A stretch of 64,000 nucleotides of DNA. Source: Epibacterium sp. Ofav1-8. GTDB lineage: Bacteria > Pseudomonadota > Alphaproteobacteria > Rhodobacterales > Rhodobacteraceae. Positions 10,171 to 17,982 of this stretch are shown here, piece after piece (position 1 is the stretch's first letter; every line of letters starts with the position of its first letter). The translations under genes and the position numbers were made by a program. The notes under the pieces were generated by a model. It was not told the DNA's origin and did no database searches. It was given only the letters and a program-made list of their open reading frames with translations. The stretch spans positions 62,001 to 126,000 of the forward strand of contig NZ_JAKRFD010000005.1 of the NCBI RefSeq assembly GCF_022348185.1, in the 5' to 3' direction.

Positions 10171-10675
10171 TCTGAACATGCAGCACCGTGCCCTCGACTA
10201 CACCTTGGGCCGGTGCCTCCAGCGCGCAGCCTTGCGCGGCGACGAAATGATCCCCGCCAAGGTGAAGCGCGCCGTCGATCACAAAGACCAGATCACCCGC
10301 CTGCCCAGCAAAATCCCCTTGATGCACCTGAGCCTTCACCTGCACGTACCGTGGGTCAAAGATCACGTTCACGGCGCGGCACGGGCCATCAATCAACTGC
10401 GCCTCCAATGCCAAACCTCCGTCAAACTCCAGCGGCGTCAATGGCTTGGCCTCTCGCTCTGCGTCTGTGCTGTGCAAACACAGTCCTTTGCCTGCGATGA
10501 TGGTATGAACACGCCACAGCCCAGGAAACGCAGAAAACGGCCCATTTTGCGCAATCTCCGCAAGGCTCAGACGCCAGATTAGGCCGCCCGCCCCTTCGCG
10601 CACCGCAAGCTCTCGCGTGGTGCCGCCACCGTTCTTCCATGACATCGGTTCGATCTGCGCAGCGTCAAAGCGCAT
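10145..10675 (-). CDS. hutD: HutD/Ves family cupin protein
   Basis: The 176-residue protein belongs to the HutD family: MSWKNGGGTTRELAV at the start, WRLSLAEIAQNGPFSAFPG, then a short cupin-like barrel. HutD proteins occur in hut loci and are thought to set an upper limit on hut expression, probably by binding a pathway intermediate rather than by catalysis. The start at 10675 has AAAGGAG six bases upstream; a longer in-frame reading lacks such a site. It is divergent from hutC with only 37 bases between start codons, and convergent and overlapping with hutF. Confidence 0.88.
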   Translation of the reverse strand: MRFDAAQIEPMSWKNGGGTTRELAVREGAGGLIWRLSLAEIAQNGPFSAFPGLWRVHTIIAGKGLCLHSTDAEREAKPLTPLEFDGGLALEAQLIDGPCRAVNVIFDPRYVQVKAQVHQGDFAGQAGDLVFVIDGALHLGGDHFVAAQGCALEAPAQGVVEGTVLHVQIKALREAM

Positions 10676-10712
10676 GGGCTCTCCTTTACAAGCGCGGTTT
10701 AAGGCAGACATA

Positions 10713-11456
10713 ATGGCATTTAGCCAGAGTTATTATTCAGCGCGGAGCCCTGAAGTGCAACAACAGAAGAAAACCAGCTTTCAGGATGTGCGTGACGAGG
10801 TCATGCGCCGGATCGAAGCCCGGGTCTGGGATCAGGGCGCGCTGCTGCCGACCGAGGCCGATCTGGCAGAAGAGTTTGGCTGCGCCCGCGCCACTGTCAA
10901 CCGTGCACTGCGCGAACTCGCAGACCGCGGCATTATTGATCGCAAGCGCAAGAGCGGCACGCGGGTTGCGACGCTTCCGATCAAACAAGCCAAACTGGAA
11001 ATCGCCACCACCCGTCGGCTTGTGGAAGAGCGCAACGCCACCTATCGATATGCGCTGGTCTCTCGTAAGGTGCAGACGGCGCCGGGTTGGCTCAGCTCAC
11101 AAATGGACCTGCCCTTTGACGCCCGCGTTCTGCACATGGACGTGATGCATTACGCCGATGGCCAGCCGTTTCAATTCGAGGATCGCTGGATCAATATCGC
11201 CGCTGTCCCGGACAGCGAAACGGCGGATTTTTCGGAAACACCCCCGGGGGAATGGCTGCTGGCGGCGGTGCCGTTCTCCAATGCCGAGGTCAGCTTTTTC
11301 GCCAGCGCCGCAGATGCCACCCTCGCAGACTATATGTCCTGTGCGCCCGGCGCGCCCTTGTTCCAGATGGAGCGTGCAACCTGGTTCCAGGCGCAGCCGG
11401 TGACCTTCGCCCGGATGAGTTTTCACCCCGGCTACCGCATGCGCAGCCGTTACTGA
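10713..11456 (+). CDS. hutC: Histidine-utilisation repressor, GntR/HutC family
   Basis: This 247-residue regulator has a GntR winged helix (about residues 20-90: LLPTEADLAEEFGCARATVNRALRELADRGI) followed by a UTRA effector-binding domain ending in FARMSFHPGYRMRSRY. HutC proteins repress hut genes until urocanate binds. The start at 10713 is chosen because the upstream codons would lie inside hutD on the other strand. A copy of one operator half (AGACATAA, 10706-10713) touches its start codon, suggesting weak autoregulation. Its last seven bases overlap the converging gene at 11450. Confidence 0.92.
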   Translation: MAFSQSYYSARSPEVQQQKKTSFQDVRDEVMRRIEARVWDQGALLPTEADLAEEFGCARATVNRALRELADRGIIDRKRKSGTRVATLPIKQAKLEIATTRRLVEERNATYRYALVSRKVQTAPGWLSSQMDLPFDARVLHMDVMHYADGQPFQFEDRWINIAAVPDSETADFSETPPGEWLLAAVPFSNAEVSFFASAADATLADYMSCAPGAPLFQMERATWFQAQPVTFARMSFHPGYRMRSRY

Positions 11457-13030
11457 AGATCGCCCAGAAGCACCTGGGATTCGTATGATTTCAGGGTCGG
11501 GCGCGCCATATTCTTGTAGCTGCGCCAGCTGTCGCCCATGAGATCAAAGAATTCCGCCCGCGTATCGGCGTCCAGACCTTTTAGGCTGGCTGCCCCGGGA
11601 TGGTAGCTCTCGCTCTCCAACCCGTTGCCACGAATAATTTCGTGATTCTCGAACAACAGGTGGAAGTAGGTCACGGCCTGCCCATCCGCGCGCCGGCGGA
11701 TGGTTGTGTCGTTGATCATGTGATGTGCAGGCACGAGCACCTCGTCCTGACCAAACAGGACCTCGGCCGTGGCCGAACACAGCAGCACCCGGTGACTGGG
11801 GGAAAGCTCGATCTCATCGTGCTGCCCCAGCGCATTGGCGGCGATCCGCACCGGCGCATCCTTGCCGGAGGCAGTCCGCTCACTGCGCCCGATCCAGCGG
11901 ATCGGCTGCGCCCCGTGATCGCGCGTCTGCACCATCATACCCACTTCGAGCGCCTCGACGGCGACCGGTCCCTGCGTGGTTTCGATCAGGGTGCCCGCCA
12001 CAAAGCACGGGGTGGTGGTCAGATTGACAAACGCGACATCGGAGTTCCCGTCATCGTCTTCGACCGTGTAGGTAAAGACCGTGGTCTCGTCATCATCGAC
12101 GTCATCCTGACCGGTGATGTCAAAGGTGCCATCTTCGTTGAGCGTGACGATCTCGCCATTGGCGAGGGTCACCGAACTGCCGGCGGTCACGGGCTGGTTG
12201 TTGATGTGGGTGATGGTAAGCTGGGTGCCGTCGACCTGCTCATCATTGGCCAGCACATCCAGCGTCGTGGTGGTGCCTTCCTGCAATGACACATCGTCAT
12301 CGCCCGCGATCAGCGCGGTCTGGATCGAATCGCCAGCGATCAGGAGGTTGGAGTCATAGCTCGCATCCCCGGTATCGGCGATCGCGATCTTGATCGAATT
12401 GACCTCACCGGGATTGACGGGGGCCGTCAGCTTCAACGTGACCGTGAAGCCGTCCATCTCGGTGTTGTAATTGTCCTCGTCTTCCGGGTTGTCGACATAG
12501 AGGTTCTCGTTCGAGCCATCGTTGATGTTGTTGATGGTGATGTCTCCATCGCCCACCACAAGCTGCGCCTCGACACCATTGACCCAGACCGAAACGGCAT
12601 CGTTGAACCCGGAGCCGACATATTCCAGGTATTCCTCTGAAGAGAACACAAACTGCATCGACAGGGTTGAACCTTCGGGAACAAAATCCGCCTCGAACAC
12701 TGCCGCGTCATAGGTGGTGCCGCCCGCGATCGCGTCCAGATCCGAATCGCCTGCGGTGCCATGCTGGGTTGTTGTGCTTGCAGTTGTGTTGGTGTTGGTC
12801 GTGCCCGAATTGTTGGTGAAATCGGTCGCGTTGCCGGTCGACAGGATGACACCGCTGTCCGAAGGCGTCACATCCGGAGCCACCGTATCGCCATCGCTAT
12901 AGATACCGGAGGCCCCGCCAGCGCCGGTGTAGCTGGCCGATTCAATGGAAATTCCATTGCCGAACATTGCCTCGGCCATTTCCTCGGCTGAGGCATTTGT
13001 ATTTACGGGCAGTTCTTGAGCAGTCGCCAT
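11450..13030 (-). CDS. Exported-type protein: choice-of-anchor L + cadherin-like segment + Hint domain
   Basis: The 526-residue protein has three parts. Residues 1-240 are an acidic, Asn/Thr-rich beta domain of the choice-of-anchor L kind (SGVILSTGNATDF, MQFVFSSEEYLEYVGSGFND, SIKIAIADTGDASYDSNLLI). Residues 241-340 are a cadherin/VCBS-like segment (TLDVLANDEQVDG, FTYTVEDDDGNSDVAFV). Residues 341-480 are a Hint_2 domain starting at Cys342 (PCFVAGTLIETTQGPV) with the conserved SPSHRVLL. There is no cleavable signal peptide, as is usual for type I-secreted proteins of this group; secretion by type I is inferred. Hint_2 proteins are common in Rhodobacteraceae, but their autoprocessing role is not established. 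ATG at 13030. Confidence 0.8.
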   Translation of the reverse strand: MATAQELPVNTNASAEEMAEAMFGNGISIESASYTGAGGASGIYSDGDTVAPDVTPSDSGVILSTGNATDFTNNSGTTNTNTTASTTTQHGTAGDSDLDAIAGGTTYDAAVFEADFVPEGSTLSMQFVFSSEEYLEYVGSGFNDAVSVWVNGVEAQLVVGDGDITINNINDGSNENLYVDNPEDEDNYNTEMDGFTVTLKLTAPVNPGEVNSIKIAIADTGDASYDSNLLIAGDSIQTALIAGDDDVSLQEGTTTTLDVLANDEQVDGTQLTITHINNQPVTAGSSVTLANGEIVTLNEDGTFDITGQDDVDDDETTVFTYTVEDDDGNSDVAFVNLTTTPCFVAGTLIETTQGPVAVEALEVGMMVQTRDHGAQPIRWIGRSERTASGKDAPVRIAANALGQHDEIELSPSHRVLLCSATAEVLFGQDEVLVPAHHMINDTTIRRRADGQAVTYFHLLFENHEIIRGNGLESESYHPGAASLKGLDADTRAEFFDLMGDSWRSYKNMARPTLKSYESQVLLGDLQ

Positions 13031-13113
13031 AATATGATCACCAAGATTGGTCGCAACACCGAGGATTATAAACGCGGTTCCCCATACGCGCCCTTTAGAT
13101 GCGCTTCAAATAT

Positions 13114-13164
13114 GGTCAAACCGGGGCAGGAATTGGGCGCAATTGTATGCAAATTGGTTTGACC
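13114..13164. repeat. Spaced inverted repeat upstream of the Hint gene
   Basis: GGTCAAACC (13114-13122) and GGTTTGACC (13156-13164) are perfect inverted repeats with centres 42 bases apart, about four helical turns. They lie in the 164-base gap between the divergent genes at 13030 and 13195. This could be an operator pair for an unknown regulator or a long-loop hairpin. Confidence 0.45.
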
Positions 13165-13194
13165 TTCCCCGCTTGGCCCAGCTAATGCAAGCCC

Positions 13195-13560
13195 ATGACC
13201 CAGAAAAAACCCTCCCGCCAGCAGGTCTACACGCTGCTCGTCCAGATTGGCCGCAAAGACGGCGATGGCCTGCCCGACGGGGCAACCGGCGCGGCGCTCA
13301 TGGTGTATGCGTCGGGCGTCGACGAGGCAGAAGCCGTGCGCGAAACCGTCGCCATCCTGAAACAGGCGGATACCGCCCCGCTGGATGTGACCGGCTACGG
13401 CACGCTCGCCGAGCGTGAAGCCGAGGGCCACGAGATTGCGGACGAAGAACGCGATCTGATGCAGCGCGCGCTGGATGAAAACGCGGTGATCGTCGCGCAG
13501 ATGACCCCGTTTTTTGGGGACGAACTGCAGCACGACAGCGACACGGACGCCTTGCACTGA
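13195..13560 (+). CDS. Conserved hypothetical small acidic protein
   Basis: I do not recognise a named family. The 121-residue soluble protein has no signal peptide, membrane segment or cysteine. It reads as alternating alpha/beta (QVYTLLVQIGRKDGDGLPDG, GAALMVYASGVDEAEAVRET, DVTGYGTLAEREAEG), and the pattern of a short strand followed by a helix with AEAVRETVAIL suggests a small ferredoxin-like fold. It is divergent from the Hint gene and convergent with the receptor gene at 13603. Codon use looks native. The function is unknown. Confidence 0.7.
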   Translation: MTQKKPSRQQVYTLLVQIGRKDGDGLPDGATGAALMVYASGVDEAEAVRETVAILKQADTAPLDVTGYGTLAEREAEGHEIADEERDLMQRALDENAVIVAQMTPFFGDELQHDSDTDALH

Positions 13561-13602
13561 AGTTCAGGGCGGCTGCGGTGACGGACCAGTACTGCTGAGC
13601 GC

Positions 13603-14670
13603 TCAGGACCGGCTGCCAAACCACTTGCGATAGAGCGTTTCGTAGGTGCCGTCTTCCTGCATGGACAAAAGCGCCCGATTGGCCGCCTCGACCCGGTCTG
13701 ATCCCTGCGGGAAGATGATACCGTAGTATTCGGTCAGAAACTTGCGCCCCATCACATGCCCGATCCCCGCACCATCGGTCTTTACATAGTGGTTCAGAAC
13801 GGGCGAATCGAACACGACGATGCGGGTCTCGCCGGCCTCGAAATCCTTTAGCAGCTCGCCCAGACCCGGAAAGGCGACATAGTCGATTTCACGCCGGTCC
13901 AGAAAGCCCGCTGCGGTCGACCCCTGGATGGTCCCGACGCGTTTGCCATAGAGATCGTTGACGGAATTGACCGATCCGTTGATCGCTTCGACCGTCATTG
14001 CGGCCGTGATCTTGGCCACGAAAACGGAGACCACGAACAGCGAGGACAACACCAGCAGCACGCCAAAGATGCGGCCGAGGAAACTGCGCGGAACCCGTTC
14101 TTCAAAGCCGCCATTCACAACCAAGTTGAGCGCCCACCAGAACGACGGGAACCATGCCTCTTTCAAGGGGCGATCAAAGTAGGGCTGCGCGCGGCGTTCG
14201 AAAACCCACATCAGCATGCCCCCGACCAGCAGGATCACAAAGGCGATGCCGATGGCGGCAAACAGGTCCCAGGACAACAGCGCCGCAATCAGGCTCGGCT
14301 CTGATATGTCATCCTCGTGCAGCATGATTTGCAGGCCGCTCTCAAAGATGGGCTGGCTGAAGTCCATGACCGCTTCGCGCCCCGCCGTGATCGAGATATT
14401 GGCCGCCGCCATGTCCGCCTCGCCGCGCTCGACCTCTTCGAGCATCTGCACAAAACTGTCGACACGGTTGATTTTGATATCCCAGGTCAGGCGCCGCGCG
14501 ACCTCTCGCATCAGGTCCATGGTGAAGCCGACGTCCTGCCCTCCGACCTGCATCGAGAACGGCGGGCGCGTGATTGTGTTGACAACAACCTGCTCCTGCG
14601 CACGCAGCGGAAGCGCGGGCAGGCTCATCAGAACTGTTATCAGGCAGAACCAAAGGGAACGCAGGGTCAT
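13603..14670 (-). CDS. Prokaryotic ionotropic-glutamate-receptor-like channel
   Basis: The 355-residue protein reads as signal peptide (1-24) and S1 half of a periplasmic amino-acid-binding domain (25-125; [41 protein letters not shown]). It continues with TM1 (about 135-157), a re-entrant pore loop (about 173-190; [18 protein letters not shown]), TM2 (about 199-221) and the S2 half (about 230-355). This is the layout of GluR0-type bacterial receptors. The motif [12 protein letters not shown] at 215-226 resembles the M3 SYTANLAAFLT gate of animal receptors. The pore lacks the TVGYG potassium filter. Ligand and ion selectivity are unknown. It is a single-gene leftward unit. Confidence 0.82.
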   Translation of the reverse strand: MTLRSLWFCLITVLMSLPALPLRAQEQVVVNTITRPPFSMQVGGQDVGFTMDLMREVARRLTWDIKINRVDSFVQMLEEVERGEADMAAANISITAGREAVMDFSQPIFESGLQIMLHEDDISEPSLIAALLSWDLFAAIGIAFVILLVGGMLMWVFERRAQPYFDRPLKEAWFPSFWWALNLVVNGGFEERVPRSFLGRIFGVLLVLSSLFVVSVFVAKITAAMTVEAINGSVNSVNDLYGKRVGTIQGSTAAGFLDRREIDYVAFPGLGELLKDFEAGETRIVVFDSPVLNHYVKTDGAGIGHVMGRKFLTEYYGIIFPQGSDRVEAANRALLSMQEDGTYETLYRKWFGSRS

Positions 14671-14740
14671 GATCTAGGTCTCGAATCCAATGTCCGACCT
14701 GCCTTAGAAGGGCTGCGCCGTGATTCTCAAGCCCCAGCGC

Positions 14741-15838
14741 TCAGGCGGTACGCTGTTCGGCCAGAACTGCGGCATCAAACGCGCGCACCACGGGATATCG
14801 CGGGTGGGCATGTTCCGGCAGGCTGTTGCGATCCAGATCCGCAAGGAGGCTCGCGGCGAGTGCTGGTCGATCACGGCGAATCCGGCCGAGGAACAGGCTT
14901 TCGATCCCCAGTCCCGCCGCCATCGGCACCTCATGCCCCGGCAAGATGACCTGCATATAGGTTGCCAAAGCACCGGCGGCGGGCTCGGGATGCGCCGTGC
15001 GCGTGCCCGCCAGGGTCTCGGCCGGCGCCAGCACCGCCTCGCAGCCGAACAGGTAGTCCACATCTGACCCCGTCAGCACCATGCGCTGGAACGGCGCGAC
15101 CACAATGTCCTGCGTCAAACCAAAATAGGGCGACCGCACCCGCACGGGATGAAAGCTGCCCAGCGCAGGCACCTGCCGGCGGATCACATGCAGCACCGGC
15201 ACCAGCGCACCGCTGGCGCAGCGCAGCAGATCGCCCCGTCGCAGATCCCGGACCGGACGCATCCCGGTGTCTGTCGCCAGCGGCGTCTCCGGCGTCAGGC
15301 CCGGCATCGGGCCAACCGGCTCCTGGCAATCTGACAGCGCGATATAGTCGACATCAGGGGCAATGTAGCACTGTGGCGTGCCGCTCATCAGGGCCCGGAG
15401 ATCCTCCAGCCGCCACGGGCGCGGGGCGTCGATCGGCATGATGTCAGCCCGCCCACCGTCGAGATGTTCCAGCGCCAGCTGACCGCGAAAGGCTGGCGCA
15501 TCCCAACTGTAGGTCAGCCGCACCTGATCGGTGCGGCCCCGTCTGGTCGGGTTCATGGTTTTGTGCAGCACGGCGCCATATTGCTCCAGCACCAGATTGA
15601 TGCCGCCGCCAGGCACCGCCGAGACCTGGAAGCGCACCGGCCAATCGCCGCCGCGTTCGAACAGGACCAGCGGTTCGGGTTTGCGCAGTTCCGGCAGGCT
15701 GATCTCCAGCACCAGCGCGCCGGTCGCCAGCAGCGCGTTCGGTTCACGCAACAGCAGACAGTGCTGCGCACCTTCGGGTGTCAATCCGGCAGGATCAAAC
15801 ACCTGCGCTTGATTGTGCCACAGGCCCAGCCAGCTCAT
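14741..15838 (-). CDS. Hint-domain protein with replaced catalytic residues
   Basis: The 365-residue protein has an N-terminal beta-rich domain (about 1-185) and a C-terminal Hint_2-like domain (about 190-335). The start of the Hint region, PGLTPETPLATDTG, aligns without gaps to PCFVAGTLIETTQG of the protein at 11450, so the catalytic Cys is Gly here. SPSHRVLL is matched by APFQRMVL, so the His is Gln. Autoprocessing is therefore unlikely. The start at 15838 follows a G-rich stretch; an in-frame ATG 18 codons upstream is an alternative. It lies 70 bases upstream of, and on the same strand as, the receptor gene at 13603, so they may be co-transcribed. Confidence 0.72.
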   Translation of the reverse strand: MSWLGLWHNQAQVFDPAGLTPEGAQHCLLLREPNALLATGALVLEISLPELRKPEPLVLFERGGDWPVRFQVSAVPGGGINLVLEQYGAVLHKTMNPTRRGRTDQVRLTYSWDAPAFRGQLALEHLDGGRADIMPIDAPRPWRLEDLRALMSGTPQCYIAPDVDYIALSDCQEPVGPMPGLTPETPLATDTGMRPVRDLRRGDLLRCASGALVPVLHVIRRQVPALGSFHPVRVRSPYFGLTQDIVVAPFQRMVLTGSDVDYLFGCEAVLAPAETLAGTRTAHPEPAAGALATYMQVILPGHEVPMAAGLGIESLFLGRIRRDRPALAASLLADLDRNSLPEHAHPRYPVVRAFDAAVLAEQRTA

Positions 15839-16311
15839 GCATGCCCCCAAGTCGGAGCACCAACATCGTGCCGTCTGTATCCTGCCATCCACACCTCGCA
15901 GCGCATCTATGTCGTGCCCCGGGCGGGTGGCGCATGCGTCGGCCTTATTGGTGCCCGGGGCGTCCCTCAGTTTCAGTCCCGATGTTCCCGGTCAGGGACG
16001 CCACGCGACGCAGAAGGATGACACAGCGCGACAATCGGGTTCGGTGAATCAGGTGATCCAACGGTCCGCCTCTGTTCGCTTTGGTAGTCCTGCTCGTCGC
16101 ACGTCCGGGCGATCTTGTCGCCGTCCCGTTCCATGCCTCGGTCTGTTATTCCCTCCATCCTAGCACGCGCGGCGCGCCCTGTCAGGGCACGATTGCCCAC
16201 GATGCGACTGCCCGAGCATTTCGGCCACAGGTCCGCGCAAGGCGCGATGACAATTGCACCGCCTCCGCAATTCGCGCTAGGTCACTGTCGATGATTTCAG
16301 GAGGACCCCGC
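15839..16311. other. 473-base gap with no supported gene
   Basis: The gap lies between the divergent Hint-like gene and dapE. Short open frames on both strands lack ribosome sites and recognisable sequence. An eight-base inverted repeat (15960-15967 with 15994-16001) is present. Promoters for both flanking genes must lie here, but none stands out. Confidence 0.5.
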
Positions 16312-17457
16312 ATGACCGCCACCGATCCCGTCCAGTTGACCGCGGACCTCGTTCGCTGCCCTTCGGTCACACCCGTCGAGGGCGGCGCATTGGTGTTGCT
16401 GGAACGACTGCTGAGTGATGCGGGCTTTGCCTGCACCCGGGTGGATCGCGGAGGCGTCTGCAACCTCTTTGCCCGCTGGGGCGACAAGGGCCATGCCAAG
16501 ACCTTCGGCTTTAACGGCCACACCGATGTCGTTCCCGTCGGTGACGAGGCCGCATGGACCCACGATCCCTTTGGCGCCGACGTGGTCGATGGGGTGATGT
16601 ACGGTCGGGGCACCACCGACATGAAATCCGGCGTTGCGGCCTTTGCTGCTGCTGCCATCGACTTTGTGCGCGAGACACCGCCCGACGGCGCCGTGGTTCT
16701 GACCATCACCGGCGATGAGGAAGGCGACGCCGTGGATGGCACCACGGCCCTGCTCGCGTACATGGATCAGGCGGACGAGAAGATGTCCGTCTGCCTCGTG
16801 GGTGAACCCACCTGCCCCAATCACATGGGCGAGATGATCAAGATCGGCCGCCGTGGCTCGATGACCGCATGGTTCACGGTAACCGGCGTGCAGGGGCATT
16901 CGGCCTATCCGCATCGTGCCAACAATCCCTTGAATGGCCTGTCGCGCCTGATGGATCGCCTCGGCAGCCATCAGCTTGATGACGGGTCCGAGCATTTCGA
17001 CGCCTCCACCCTGGCGATCGTCACCATTGACACCGGCAATCCTGCAACCAATGTGATCCCCGCCCAGGCCCGCGCGGCGGTGAACATCCGCTTCAACGAC
17101 CTGCATTCCGGCGCTTCGCTCACCAACTGGCTGCAAGAGGAAGCGGACAAGGTGGCCGAAGAGTTCGGTCTCAGGGTCGACATGGACGTCAAGATCTCTG
17201 GCGAGAGCTTCATCACACCCCCGGGTGACCTGTCCGATCTGGTGGCCCAGGCTGTACAGACCGAAACCAACCAAGTGCCAGAACTATCGACCACCGGCGG
17301 CACATCCGACGCGCGTTTCGTCAAGGCGCATTGCCCGGTGGTGGAGTTCGGTCTCGTGGGCAAAACCATGCATCAGGTCGATGAAAATGTTGAGGTCGCC
17401 CAGATCCATCAACTGAAGGCCATCTACACTCGCATTCTGACGGATTACTTCGCATGA
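16312..17457 (+). CDS. dapE: Succinyl-diaminopimelate desuccinylase
   Basis: DapE is a di-zinc M20 peptidase-family enzyme that hydrolyses N-succinyl-LL-diaminopimelate to LL-DAP and succinate, three steps after DapD. The 381-residue length is typical. Metal and catalytic motifs are [13 protein letters not shown] (His/Asp), [22 protein letters not shown], and the late [11 protein letters not shown]. The start at 16312 has AGGAGG upstream; longer readings into the intergenic region are not supported. It is translationally coupled to the GNAT gene by an ATGA overlap. Confidence 0.96.
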   Translation: MTATDPVQLTADLVRCPSVTPVEGGALVLLERLLSDAGFACTRVDRGGVCNLFARWGDKGHAKTFGFNGHTDVVPVGDEAAWTHDPFGADVVDGVMYGRGTTDMKSGVAAFAAAAIDFVRETPPDGAVVLTITGDEEGDAVDGTTALLAYMDQADEKMSVCLVGEPTCPNHMGEMIKIGRRGSMTAWFTVTGVQGHSAYPHRANNPLNGLSRLMDRLGSHQLDDGSEHFDASTLAIVTIDTGNPATNVIPAQARAAVNIRFNDLHSGASLTNWLQEEADKVAEEFGLRVDMDVKISGESFITPPGDLSDLVAQAVQTETNQVPELSTTGGTSDARFVKAHCPVVEFGLVGKTMHQVDENVEVAQIHQLKAIYTRILTDYFA

Positions 17458-17876
17458 GCCTGTTGATCGTGGAAACGGAAGATCTCGACACCTGCCTGGA
17501 GCTGCGCTTCGAGGTGTTTGTACGAGAGCAGGGCGTTCCCCCGGAGGAAGAGCGCGATACGCTCGATGACTCTGCCACGCATCTTCTCGCGACGCAGGAT
17601 GGCACACCCGTGGGAACCGCGCGGATTGTGTTTCAGGGCGATATTGCCAAGATCGGGCGGGTCTGTGTGGTAAAATCCGCGCGGGGTACGGGGCTTGGTG
17701 CACGGCTGATCGAGGCTTGCGTCGACGTTGCCAGAGAGCGGCAGGGGATCACCCGGGCCAAGCTCGGTGCGCAGATCCACGCCATTGGCTTTTATGAGAA
17801 GCTTGGCTTTGAGGCCTTTGGGCCTGTTTACCTCGATGCGGGTATAGATCACCGGGATATGGTAAAACCGCTATAG
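17454..17876 (+). CDS. GNAT family N-acetyltransferase (ElaA-like)
   Basis: The 140-residue cytoplasmic protein has the GNAT fold. It starts [20 protein letters not shown], an ElaA/YjcF-type pattern, with the acetyl-CoA pyrophosphate loop [16 protein letters not shown] near residues 73-88 and the closing [19 protein letters not shown]. It overlaps dapE by four bases, so both are probably made together, but the acceptor substrate is unknown and need not be in the lysine pathway. Confidence 0.85.
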   Translation: MSLLIVETEDLDTCLELRFEVFVREQGVPPEEERDTLDDSATHLLATQDGTPVGTARIVFQGDIAKIGRVCVVKSARGTGLGARLIEACVDVARERQGITRAKLGAQIHAIGFYEKLGFEAFGPVYLDAGIDHRDMVKPL

Positions 17877-17982
17877 GGCACTCAGCAGGTGCCACCTGGT
17901 AAAAAGGTTGGTCCATATTTCGCCGCCTGGCGTTTGGTGTTTTCAGCATGACGTTCCCTGCGCGCCATGCTACGGCAGATCT

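Noticed and set aside
15973-16200. Minus-strand frame of 75 codons in the gap before dapE
   Set aside because: Composition is Arg/Asp/Gly-rich and unstructured, with no convincing ribosome site; treated as non-coding.
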